Source of the DNA: Planctomycetota bacterium
GTDB lineage: Bacteria > Planctomycetota > Planctomycetia > Pirellulales > Lacipirellulaceae
Assembly (NCBI GenBank): GCA_029781135.1
Contig: JAKOXH010000034.1
Coordinates: forward strand, 1-64,000
Direction of reading: 5' to 3'
DNA length: 64,000 bases
The position numbers and the translations under genes were made by a program. Positions 44,941 to 53,081 of this stretch are shown one piece after another (positions within the stretch are counted from its first letter, which is position 1; every line of letters starts with the position of its first letter). The notes under the pieces are model-generated. The model saw only the letters and a list, made by a program, of their open reading frames with translations. It was not told where the DNA came from and did no database searches.

Positions 44941-45867
44941 ATGAAACTCTTTCTCGCGTGTGCTTCGTTGTTATTCTTGACGGCCGACACGACGACGGCT
45001 GCCGCGCGAATTTGGACGGACTCTACCGGCCGCTATACGCTTGAAGCCGAGTTGGTCGCGTCGAGCGACACGACCGTCGTGCTGAAACGAGCCGATCACG
45101 AACTCGTTGCCATGCCGATTGAAAAGCTCTCCGTCCAGGATCGCGAGTTTCTCAAGTCGCCGGCTGGCATCCCAGGCGCCGGCGAAGCATCCGGCGGTGA
45201 GCAGACTTGGAGCTTGCGCGATGGCACGCAGCTCGTCGGGCGGATCGTGGACTATGCATCGCGCGATTTGACAATTCAGCGGCGGCGCGGCCGGATCTAT
45301 GCCAACGATCGGGCCTTCGACAATCTACCGGAATTTTACCAACGCCTGCTTCCCCAAATCGTCGCTCAACTCGAAGGCCTGCCACGCGCCGATCGCGGGT
45401 CGCTCGAAGCTTGGCTGATACGCCAGCGGGGCGCGGCACGGACCTTTCATTTGGATGGCGTGGTACTCGAAACGACAAACGGCGATGAGTATGCCGTGCC
45501 GTTCGAATTATTCTCCGAAGCCGACCTCAAATTACTAAAGCCTCGCTGGAACGATTGGCTTGCCGCCGAAAGAAATAAAGACTACACGGCGCAGGAGGAT
45601 CGAGCGTTTCTCTTGCGCTCGTTGGCAGCGGCCCGGCAACGAGATCAGCAAGTTCAACGCGAAATTGCGCTGATGCAACTCAAGATGCAGGCCGTTGCGG
45701 CGGGCGTTACGTCGCTGTGGGAAGTAACGCTCTACCCAACCGCCGGCCACCGCGGTCCCCCGCTATGGGTCGTCGTTCCTGGCCGTGACAGTCGTCAAGC
45801 CACGGCCACGGCGCTGGAGCAAAATCCCGGATACATCGCTGGTCCCGTGCGCCGCATCGCTGGCTAG
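44941..45867 (+). CDS. SHD1-domain secreted protein
   Basis: About 308 residues. Signal peptide MKLFLACASLLFLTADTTTA. Residues 23-75 are an SHD1 domain (RIWTDSTGRYTLEAELV, then MPIEKLSVQDREFLK), a small beta fold common in planctomycetes. A second, weaker SHD1-like unit appears at about 163-200 (VVLETTNGDEYAVPFELFSE, then ADLKLLKPRW). A helical part and a C-terminal domain follow (GPPLWVVVPGRDSRQATATA). Role is unknown; peptide or surface binding has been suggested for SHD1. Confidence 0.82.
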   Translation: MKLFLACASLLFLTADTTTAAARIWTDSTGRYTLEAELVASSDTTVVLKRADHELVAMPIEKLSVQDREFLKSPAGIPGAGEASGGEQTWSLRDGTQLVGRIVDYASRDLTIQRRRGRIYANDRAFDNLPEFYQRLLPQIVAQLEGLPRADRGSLEAWLIRQRGAARTFHLDGVVLETTNGDEYAVPFELFSEADLKLLKPRWNDWLAAERNKDYTAQEDRAFLLRSLAAARQRDQQVQREIALMQLKMQAVAAGVTSLWEVTLYPTAGHRGPPLWVVVPGRDSRQATATALEQNPGYIAGPVRRIAG

Positions 45868-45933
45868 TGGGCACGCGATTGGTTCCCAATGCGCCGGTCC
45901 GATAACGGCCGAGGAAACATCGGAATTGGAAGT

Positions 45934-46917
45934 ATGGATTCCCCAAACGCCACGTTTGTTTCCACCGGCAATTTGCCACCTGCGAAGCTTGTGGCCAAGC
46001 TAGTTGCCGAGGCTCACGAACGCTTCCGGCATGAGTCGGCGGGACGGAACGCACAGGTCTATCCGGCACTGGCTCGCGTGCCAAGCGAACTCTTCGGTAT
46101 CTGCGTCGTTGGCACGAACGGAAAAGTGTTCGCGGTCGGCGACGGCGACCATGAGTTCACAATCATGAGCGTCTCGAAGCCGTTTGTCTTCGCCCTGGTG
46201 TGCGCGACTTTGGGGGCCAAAGTAGTGCACGAGAAAATTGGCGTGAACGCGACCGGCTTGCCGTTTAATTCCTTGTCGGCCGTGGAACGTGGCGACCAGG
46301 GTAAAACGAATCCCATGGTGAATGCCGGCGCGATTGCCACCACGAGCTTGGTGCCCGGGACGACTCGCGATGCAAAGTGGGCGTTCATTCACGACGGCTT
46401 GTCACGCTTTGCTGGACGCCCGCTGGCGATCAATGACGAAGTATATGCATCCGCGACGGAAACCAATTACCGCAACCAGGCCTTGGCGCGGCTGCTGCAA
46501 AGCTTTGATCGCATCTATCTCGATCCAGCCGAAGCCACCGATTTATACACGATGCAGTGCTCGCTAAATGTTTCCGCCCGAGACTTGGCGATTATGGGCG
46601 CAACGCTTGCTGACGGTGGGGTGAATCCACTCACCCGAGAGCAAGTCGTCGACGCTACAGTGTGTCATTACGTTCTCGCGGTGATGGCAACGGCCGGGCT
46701 CTATGAGACGTCCGGCGACTGGCTGTACGAAGTAGGACTTCCTGCCAAGAGTGGCATTGGTGGTGGGATCGTTGCCGTTTCGCCAGGAAAGGGCGGACTG
46801 GGAACGTTCGCCCCGCCTCTCGACACCGCGGGCAACAGCGTAAAGGGGCAACTCGTGGCAAAATTTTTGTCGCAACGTCTAGGCCTGGATTTGTTCGTGT
46901 CGAAGGCCGGAGCATAA
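45934..46917 (+). CDS. glsA: Glutaminase A (serine-dependent)
   Basis: About 327 residues. Hydrolyses glutamine to glutamate and ammonia in the cytoplasm. The Ser-x-x-Lys active site is IMSVSKPF, followed by NPMVNAGAIAT, the block ETNYRNQALARLL and KSGIGGGIVAVSPGKGG with the oxyanion-side Ser. All are family hallmarks. GGAA just upstream supports ATG 45934 (MDSPNA), rather than 45889. The length is normal. It follows the SHD1 gene closely, but no functional link is obvious. Confidence 0.95.
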   Translation: MDSPNATFVSTGNLPPAKLVAKLVAEAHERFRHESAGRNAQVYPALARVPSELFGICVVGTNGKVFAVGDGDHEFTIMSVSKPFVFALVCATLGAKVVHEKIGVNATGLPFNSLSAVERGDQGKTNPMVNAGAIATTSLVPGTTRDAKWAFIHDGLSRFAGRPLAINDEVYASATETNYRNQALARLLQSFDRIYLDPAEATDLYTMQCSLNVSARDLAIMGATLADGGVNPLTREQVVDATVCHYVLAVMATAGLYETSGDWLYEVGLPAKSGIGGGIVAVSPGKGGLGTFAPPLDTAGNSVKGQLVAKFLSQRLGLDLFVSKAGA

Positions 46918-47058
46918 ATTACCAGCCTTGTGAGAAGTTTGACACCAACTGGTCCACCGTTTATTGTGGATAGGATCGGGACCCGCGTTCGCCAACACGC
47001 ATCCCAATGTGATTTCAGATTGCCAGCCGAGACGTCTTTTCCAACAGTGAGATGCATT

Positions 47059-47661
47059 ATGAGTTCGTTACTTCCCAGGCCCCAATACCCGTCGGCGGTT
47101 GAAGAACTTCAGGCTTTAAAAAAGCACTGGTACTGGTTCCTGGCCCTGGGGATTGCGATGTTAGCGATCGGCACTTTCGCCGTTAGCACGGCGTGTATCG
47201 TGAGCGTCACGATCACGGTCACTTGGTTTTTTGGTTTTCTCATTCTGGGTGGCGGGATCGCGCAAATCGCCAGTGCATTTACGGTTGGTCGCTGGAGTGG
47301 CACATTGGTACATTTGTTGATCGGTCTGTTGTACGTAGTCGTCGGTCTCATGATCATTGACGAACCGGCCGACAGTGCTGTGCGCCTGACGTTAATGCTC
47401 GCCTTGTTTATGATCATCAGCGGCATCTTTCGCATCGCGTCGTCATTGATCGAGCGCTATCCCGGTTGGGGCTGGGTGCTGTTCAACGGTACGATTACAC
47501 TGCTGTTAGGATTGCTGATTAAGAAGCAATGGCCCCTTTCTGGATTATGGGTCATCGGTCTATTTGCCGGCATCGATCTAATCCTCAATGGCTGGGCCTG
47601 GATCATGCTAGCGATAACCGCCCACCGCGCTCCGGTGGTTGCCGGTCCCAGCGGAGACTAA
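47059..47661 (+). CDS. HdeD-like (DUF308) membrane protein
   Basis: About 200 residues with six membrane segments in three similar pairs, as in HdeD/DUF308. The N-terminal region (LKKHWYWFLALGIAMLAIG) and RIASSLIERYPGWGWVLFNG match the family. ATG 47059 follows GTGAG. HdeD proteins are linked to acid stress in E. coli; the role here is unknown. Confidence 0.85.
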   Translation: MSSLLPRPQYPSAVEELQALKKHWYWFLALGIAMLAIGTFAVSTACIVSVTITVTWFFGFLILGGGIAQIASAFTVGRWSGTLVHLLIGLLYVVVGLMIIDEPADSAVRLTLMLALFMIISGIFRIASSLIERYPGWGWVLFNGTITLLLGLLIKKQWPLSGLWVIGLFAGIDLILNGWAWIMLAITAHRAPVVAGPSGD

Positions 47662-47857
47662 TGCCGATTCCGCGGGTTGAGCAATCGTCTGCCGATACTC
47701 CCGTGGAATTTTGAGCCGCGCCGCGGTATCCCGTTGATCGACGCCGTTCCCTCGATCAAACGTTCCGCTGGCGGGCGACGGAAACGTCCTGATGCGGCGT
47801 TCGCCGAGCGGGCCTACGATGCCGAAGAGAAAATCCGCGTGCCGATGTTTGCGTCAC

Positions 47858-48934
47858 TTAATCTCCTAGGCAAATCCCCAGCGCGCGAGCTGTTCGTGCG
47901 AAAGCGCCTTCCGGACTCACGGTCTTGAGTCGTCCGACCGCTTCGCTGATTGGAATCGCGGTAATCTGCGTGCCCTGAAAGGCCACCATCGTGCCAAAGT
48001 CCTTGGCGGCGATCAGTTCAACGGCATGGGCCCCGAAAATTGAGCACAGCGCTCGGTCGAAGCTCGTCGGCGTGCCACCGCGCTGAAGGTGCCCGAGAAC
48101 ACACACGCGTGTTTCCTTGTTCAACTTGGCCTCGATCTGCCGAGCGACCACGCCACCGATCCCGCCCAATCGCGCCTCGCGACTGTTCGGCGCGGAAGCT
48201 GCTGTGATAAACTCACCGTCGCATTCCCGAGCACCTTCGGCGACAACGACGATGCTGAAATGTCGGCCGCGTTTTTCGCGCTCCTGGATGGCGGTACAAA
48301 TACGGTCATAGTGGAACGGAATCTCGGGAATCAGAATCACGTCGGCTCCGCCCGCGACTCCGGCGTACAGGGCAATCCATCCGGCGTAGCGGCCCATCAC
48401 TTCCAGAACCATGACCCGGCGATGGCTTTCGGCGGTCGTATGCAGGCGGTCGATTGCGTCCGTAGCGCAGGCGACCGCGGAATCGAAACCGAACGTCCAC
48501 AGCGTGCCTTCCAAGTCATTGTCAATCGTTTTCGGGACGCCGACGATGGGAATCCCGTACTCGTAAAATTGTTGAGCGATGCTGAGCGAGCCGTCTCCGC
48601 CAATCGTCACGAGTGCCGACAGACCTAGTTCCGCCATTCCGTCCTTGACTCGTGCCAGCAATTCCACTGGAAGTTGGCGGTGTTCACCATGCCCGACTTT
48701 GGCCGTGAACTGTCCTTGATTTGCCGTTCCCAAAATCGTGCCCCCGCGAACCAACAATCCACTGAGCGCTTGGTAGTCGAGCGAGCGATAGTTCCCCGGC
48801 GCGAGTAAGCCATCGTAGCCCCCTATGATGCCAATAGTTTCCCAACTGCGGCGAGCAGCAGCCTTGGCGACCGACCGAATGACGGCATTTAGGCCGGGAC
48901 AATCACCCCCGCCGGTGACGACACCAATTCTCAT
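47858..48934 (-). CDS. pfkA: 6-phosphofructokinase
   Basis: About 358 residues. Phosphorylates fructose 6-phosphate at C1. GGGDCPGLNAVIR begins the protein, IGGDGS holds the Gly that favours ATP over PPi, PKTIDNDL holds the catalytic Asp but a Lys where classic ATP enzymes have Gly, and MGRYAGW and LGHLQRGG are substrate and effector blocks. The Gly/Lys mix matches the intermediate PFK clade. The protein is somewhat longer than E. coli PfkA. It is a single gene, convergent with the HdeD-like gene. Confidence 0.92.
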   Translation of the reverse strand: MRIGVVTGGGDCPGLNAVIRSVAKAAARRSWETIGIIGGYDGLLAPGNYRSLDYQALSGLLVRGGTILGTANQGQFTAKVGHGEHRQLPVELLARVKDGMAELGLSALVTIGGDGSLSIAQQFYEYGIPIVGVPKTIDNDLEGTLWTFGFDSAVACATDAIDRLHTTAESHRRVMVLEVMGRYAGWIALYAGVAGGADVILIPEIPFHYDRICTAIQEREKRGRHFSIVVVAEGARECDGEFITAASAPNSREARLGGIGGVVARQIEAKLNKETRVCVLGHLQRGGTPTSFDRALCSIFGAHAVELIAAKDFGTMVAFQGTQITAIPISEAVGRLKTVSPEGAFARTARALGICLGD

Positions 48935-49303
48935 CGTGCTAACTCCTCGGGTTCAAGATCACCACGGCTCATGTTCGATCCTCACCTCTCGAGGCGGATG
49001 CCCCATTCGACTATCTGGGATAGGCACCGAGAGCGCGTTCGGCGCGTTTTCGCATGCCAAACTTCAAGCACGACTTGAGCAACACAGCCGCCGATTACGC
49101 ACTTTTTTCATTGGTCACTCGACACTGCCGACTAGGGGACTTGGCGAATCTGCATGGGCTTCCCCGATCCTATCGGAAACTCCTCGGCCGCCGCCCATGC
49201 TGAATTTACCGTAGTGGACCGACGATAGTCGATCTAGCGGTCGCCCCGTTTGGCAGGGTTGCAAGCATTGTACCACCTAATGCAAGCGTGCAAATCGAGA
49301 GCT
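48935..49303. other. Divergent intergenic region
   Basis: About 370 bases between phosphofructokinase (minus) and the outer-membrane channel gene (plus). It should hold both promoters. No repeat or operator was recognised. An in-frame TTG at 49250 could extend the channel gene, but the sequence before 49304 lacks signal-peptide character. Confidence 0.45.
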
Positions 49304-51043
49304 ATGTCATCCGCTCTGGAAAATCGAACAGCCCCCGGCTCTTTGCGTGACTCGCGAAGTCTGGCGCGGAATTATTCCACGCTCACGCTCATCATGCTGG
49401 CGATTGCCGCGTATTCAGGCTGCTGTTACGTACCTGGGGGCCGTTGCCGTGATTGGTGGAACAACGGCTTTAAGGTGGGGCCGAACTATTCGCGGCCGGC
49501 CGCGCCGGTGGCCTCGCAATGGATCGACTATGCGAATCCTCGCGTGCGCGGCGACGAAAATCAATTGTGCGAGTGGTGGACGGTGTTCAACGACGCCACC
49601 CTCAACCGGTTGATGCAGACGGCCTATCAGCAGAACCTCACGCTGCGTGTTGCCGGCGCGCGCATTCTCGAAGCGCGTGCGCAATTGGGCATTGCCCAGG
49701 GCAACTTGTTTCCGCAATCACAATCGGCGTTTGCCGACTACACGCGCGTGAAATTGAGTGACAAAGTCGCCAACCCAGCGCCGGCCATCTGGTTTTCGGA
49801 TTGGGACGCCGGGTTGGCAGCTTCCTGGGAATTAGATTTTTGGGGTCGCTTCCGCCGCGCGGTCGAAGCCGCTGACGCCGAACTCGATGCCTCCGTCGAA
49901 GACTACGACGACGTGCTGGTCGTGTTGCTCTCCGACGTCGCGGCCAATTATGTTCAATATCGCACGTTTGAACAGCGGCTGGCGTATGCCCGAGCGAATG
50001 TCGATGTTCAACGCCGTTCGGTGCAGTTAGCCACGGATAAATTTCAAGGTGGCGCCACGACCGAGCGGGACCAACGCCAAGCCGAACAGGTTCTCGCCCA
50101 AACCGAGGCCCTGATCCCGACACTGGAAATCGGCAAGCGACAAGCGGCCAATCGCCTGTGCGTACTCTTAGGCATGCCGCCGACCGATATGGATACGATC
50201 CTTGGCAAAGGTGCGGGCGTTCCGGTCACACCGTCCGAAGTCATCGTGGGCGTCCCGGCGGATCTCATTCGCCGGCGGCCCGATGTCCGCCGCGCCGAAC
50301 GACAGGTCGCCGCGCAGTGTGCACGAATCGGGATTGCCGTCAGCGATTTCTATCCGCACGTTAGTCTGGTCGGCACAATCGGTGTCGAGGCGGAACAGTT
50401 CGGCGATCTATTCAAAACACCAGGAAGCATGATTGGCTCGATTGGTCCCGGTATTCACTGGGACATCTTGAATTATGGCCGATTGGTGAACAATGTGCGC
50501 GTTCAAGATGCGCGGTTTCAGGCATTGGCTTATGCCTATCAAGATCGCGTGCTGACCGCTGGCCGTGAAGCCGAAGATGCGATGGTCGTTTTCCTGCGCT
50601 CTCAGGAGCAAACGCGTTACTTAAATGACAGCGTGACGGCTGCTGCACGCACGGTGGATATTACGCGTGAACAATACACGCAAGGCGAAGTTGATTTCAC
50701 GCCCGTGTTCTTGTTCGAGAGTATCCTCACCCAACAGCAGGATCAATTGGCGGCGTCCCAAGGCGAAATCGCGCTCGGCTTGATTGCCGTGTATCGCGCG
50801 CTCGGCGGCGGTTGGCAAATTCGACTGGATGGCGCGACCAACGGCAGCGACATAATTCAACCGCCAGCCTGGGAAGGCGAAGCCATTCCTGCTCCGCAAT
50901 CCCAAGGCGGCGAGTCTTCAACTTTGTGGAATGACTCGATTACAGCTCAGCTCACGGCGCACGAGGCGAACATCCACGGGGAACGGCCCACATTGCCGGT
51001 GTCGGCCGCGACCAAAACTTCGAACCCCCAGGGCGCAAGCTGA
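49304..51043 (+). CDS. RND outer-membrane channel (NodT/OprM type), lipoprotein
   Basis: About 579 residues. The signal ends at AYSGCC, a lipobox. VGPNYSRPAAPV is the classic start of NodT-type channels, and SWELDFWGRFRRAVEAADAE and PADLIRRRPDVRRAERQ mark the two repeats. A Ser/Thr/Gln-rich C-terminal extension of about 60 residues follows the last helix. ATG 49304 is favoured over TTG 49250. The stop overlaps the start of the Cys-rich gene (TGATG). It opens the tripartite pump operon of this region. Confidence 0.9.
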   Translation: MSSALENRTAPGSLRDSRSLARNYSTLTLIMLAIAAYSGCCYVPGGRCRDWWNNGFKVGPNYSRPAAPVASQWIDYANPRVRGDENQLCEWWTVFNDATLNRLMQTAYQQNLTLRVAGARILEARAQLGIAQGNLFPQSQSAFADYTRVKLSDKVANPAPAIWFSDWDAGLAASWELDFWGRFRRAVEAADAELDASVEDYDDVLVVLLSDVAANYVQYRTFEQRLAYARANVDVQRRSVQLATDKFQGGATTERDQRQAEQVLAQTEALIPTLEIGKRQAANRLCVLLGMPPTDMDTILGKGAGVPVTPSEVIVGVPADLIRRRPDVRRAERQVAAQCARIGIAVSDFYPHVSLVGTIGVEAEQFGDLFKTPGSMIGSIGPGIHWDILNYGRLVNNVRVQDARFQALAYAYQDRVLTAGREAEDAMVVFLRSQEQTRYLNDSVTAAARTVDITREQYTQGEVDFTPVFLFESILTQQQDQLAASQGEIALGLIAVYRALGGGWQIRLDGATNGSDIIQPPAWEGEAIPAPQSQGGESSTLWNDSITAQLTAHEANIHGERPTLPVSAATKTSNPQGAS

Positions 51044-51507
51044 TGCGGTTTTATCTGCTGGCGTTCACGTTTTACGCTGTGACAGTGGCACTTGCGCAGG
51101 GAGTTCTTGCCGCAGAGACGATATCATCCTCCTCATCATGGGATGCGTGCTCTCCCACGGCGTTGGTCTGCCCACAGACACTATTGCGTGGATGCTGTCC
51201 TGTGTATTGCTCTAAGCCGCTGCCTGGCCTGCCGAGTTGGTGCTATTGCCCAGGCGCCAATGACTACTGCCGTAAGCCCGCGCCATGTGTGCCGTGTTTT
51301 CGCGATTCGAATTGCTGCGACGACTACTGTTGCAAGCCGTGCCCCGATGTGTGCCGCCCACTATCTGCGCACTATCTCACATGTGCGGTCGGAAGTGGTG
51401 ACTGCGAGTGTTCAAACCCGGGTGTACATCGATCATACCGGGCGGTAGAGGCGACTGTGGGAACTACGGTAGATATCGACCGTGAACTGCATGCGGCTCA
51501 GCACTGA
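51043..51507 (+). CDS. Cys-rich secreted protein inside the RND operon
   Basis: About 154 residues. Signal peptide RFYLLAFTFYAVTVALAQGV, cleavage near LAAE. The mature part has about 19 Cys, mostly between residues 36 and 122, in pairs such as RGCCPVYC, SNCCDDYCCKPCPDVC and DCEC. No known family fits. The start overlaps the stop of the channel gene, so it belongs to the operon. Cys pairs could bind metal or form disulfides. The adaptor gene follows about 300 bases later. Confidence 0.7.
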   Translation: MRFYLLAFTFYAVTVALAQGVLAAETISSSSSWDACSPTALVCPQTLLRGCCPVYCSKPLPGLPSWCYCPGANDYCRKPAPCVPCFRDSNCCDDYCCKPCPDVCRPLSAHYLTCAVGSGDCECSNPGVHRSYRAVEATVGTTVDIDRELHAAQH

Positions 51508-51808
51508 CGGCCGTTCATCGCCATTTAGGCGGCCTGGTCCCCACCGTTAGAGTACTGGAAACCAAGTATTTTCACTTCCACGCCGCCGCACCACTCCGTG
51601 TTGCTTGTTTCGGTTTGGCCCGGACATCAGAATAAAAGGGGAGAGTCGCTTAACGCGGGAATTGAGCGAAGTACATTCAGGCAGCGCTCTCGTTTTGGAA
51701 AAGTGTGCCTGATCCCGAGTTGCCATAGGCAGCCAAGGGGCGATTCTGCAGTTTTCATTCTTCCTTTGTTCCGGTCCTCCGCGAGCCCATTCAGTTGGAA
51801 CATCTCTC
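51508..51808. other. Gap within the RND operon
   Basis: About 300 bases between the Cys-rich gene and the adaptor. No frame with recognisable coding content. It could contain an internal promoter or a terminator that partly separates the first two genes from the pump, but no clear hairpin was found. Confidence 0.45.
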
Positions 51809-52999
51809 ATGCGAACCAAATTCGCGTCGATTTCGGTGCTGATTGCCGCGCTATTTGTAGCGTCCGCGGGTTGCGAAGCGCCGCCACCCGCCGCGCTACC
51901 GGCCGCCCCCAAAGTCTCGGTGATGCAACCCGCGCAGCGCGAGCTATCCGATCAGGAAGAGTTCAACGGCTGGATGCAGGCCGATAAGTCGGTGGAAGTG
52001 CGGTCACGGGTCCGCGGCCATATTGTGAAAGTGAGTTTTACGGATGGCCAGTTCGTGAAAAAGGGAGATCTACTTTTCGAACTCGACCCGCGCCCCTACG
52101 AAGCGGAAATCGGCAAGGCGAGCGACAGCCTCAAAGTGTTCCAGGCGCAGAAAACGGCCGCCGACAAAGAAGAGACTCGGCTACGGCTGCTGCAAACGAA
52201 AGGTGGCGCGAGCGTGCAACAGGTCGAGAAGGCCGAGGCCGATGCCCTGGCGCTCGCCGCGCAAATCAGCGCGACCCAAAATGAAATTGATCGGGCCAAA
52301 CTCGATCTGGAGTATTCGCGCATCACGGCGGATATCGATGGCCGCGTCGGGAAAGCCGAACTCACCGAAGGTAATCTCGTCAACGCGGGCGGAAGTGATC
52401 CGCTGCTCACGACGATTGTCTCGGTCGATCCAGTCCGGATCTTCTTCAACGTCGATGAACGTTCCATGCTGCGCTATGCCAAAGGGGTGGGCGCCCGTGG
52501 CGGCAGTCTCACTGACCTGCTGGCGACGCTGAAGGATCAGCAAGCGAAGTTCGCGTTCGCGTTAGATGGTGAAACCGGGTTCACACATGAAGCCATGCTG
52601 CGATTCGGCGATAACCGCGTCGATTCCAGTACCGGCACGGTGCAACTTTACGGCGTGGTTCCGAACAAACAAGGCATGTTCGTTCCCGGTTCTCGCGTAC
52701 GGGTGCGCCTCACGATTGGTAAACCCTACACCGCCACGCTTGTTCCGGATACGGCGATCCTCTCCGACCAAGACAAACGTTACGTGCTGATCGTGGAGAA
52801 TGGCACGGTGAAGCGACGCAATGTTTCGCTGGGGGCGGTTACCGACGACGGCCTGCGGGCGATTCGGCCGGCCGATACGCTGGCAACTGGCGAAGACCCG
52901 GCCAAGTGGCAAGTGATCGTCGATAACTTGCAGCGCGCGCGGCTCAATTACCCGGTGGAAATCGTAGCGCCTGGCGCCACGGTCGCCGAGAAGAAATGA
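51809..52999 (+). CDS. RND periplasmic adaptor (AcrA/MexA type), lipoprotein
   Basis: About 396 residues. The lipobox is ASAGC. Lipoyl halves (VEVRSRVRGHIVKVSFTDGQ and ITADIDGRVGKAELTEGNLV) flank a long hairpin with KGDLLFELDPRPYEAE. A beta-barrel (VDPVRIFFNVDERSMLRY) follows. The C-terminus (RARLNYPVEIVAPGATVAEKK) is intact. The pump gene starts 82 bases later. It forms a complete efflux system with the channel at 49304. Confidence 0.92.
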   Translation: MRTKFASISVLIAALFVASAGCEAPPPAALPAAPKVSVMQPAQRELSDQEEFNGWMQADKSVEVRSRVRGHIVKVSFTDGQFVKKGDLLFELDPRPYEAEIGKASDSLKVFQAQKTAADKEETRLRLLQTKGGASVQQVEKAEADALALAAQISATQNEIDRAKLDLEYSRITADIDGRVGKAELTEGNLVNAGGSDPLLTTIVSVDPVRIFFNVDERSMLRYAKGVGARGGSLTDLLATLKDQQAKFAFALDGETGFTHEAMLRFGDNRVDSSTGTVQLYGVVPNKQGMFVPGSRVRVRLTIGKPYTATLVPDTAILSDQDKRYVLIVENGTVKRRNVSLGAVTDDGLRAIRPADTLATGEDPAKWQVIVDNLQRARLNYPVEIVAPGATVAEKK

Positions 53000-53081
53000 G
53001 CCGAGAGAAGATGGGAGAGGACGGAATTCTTGCGAATTCGGCTACGCTGGCAGGTAATACTTCAATCGCTTACGAACGACG

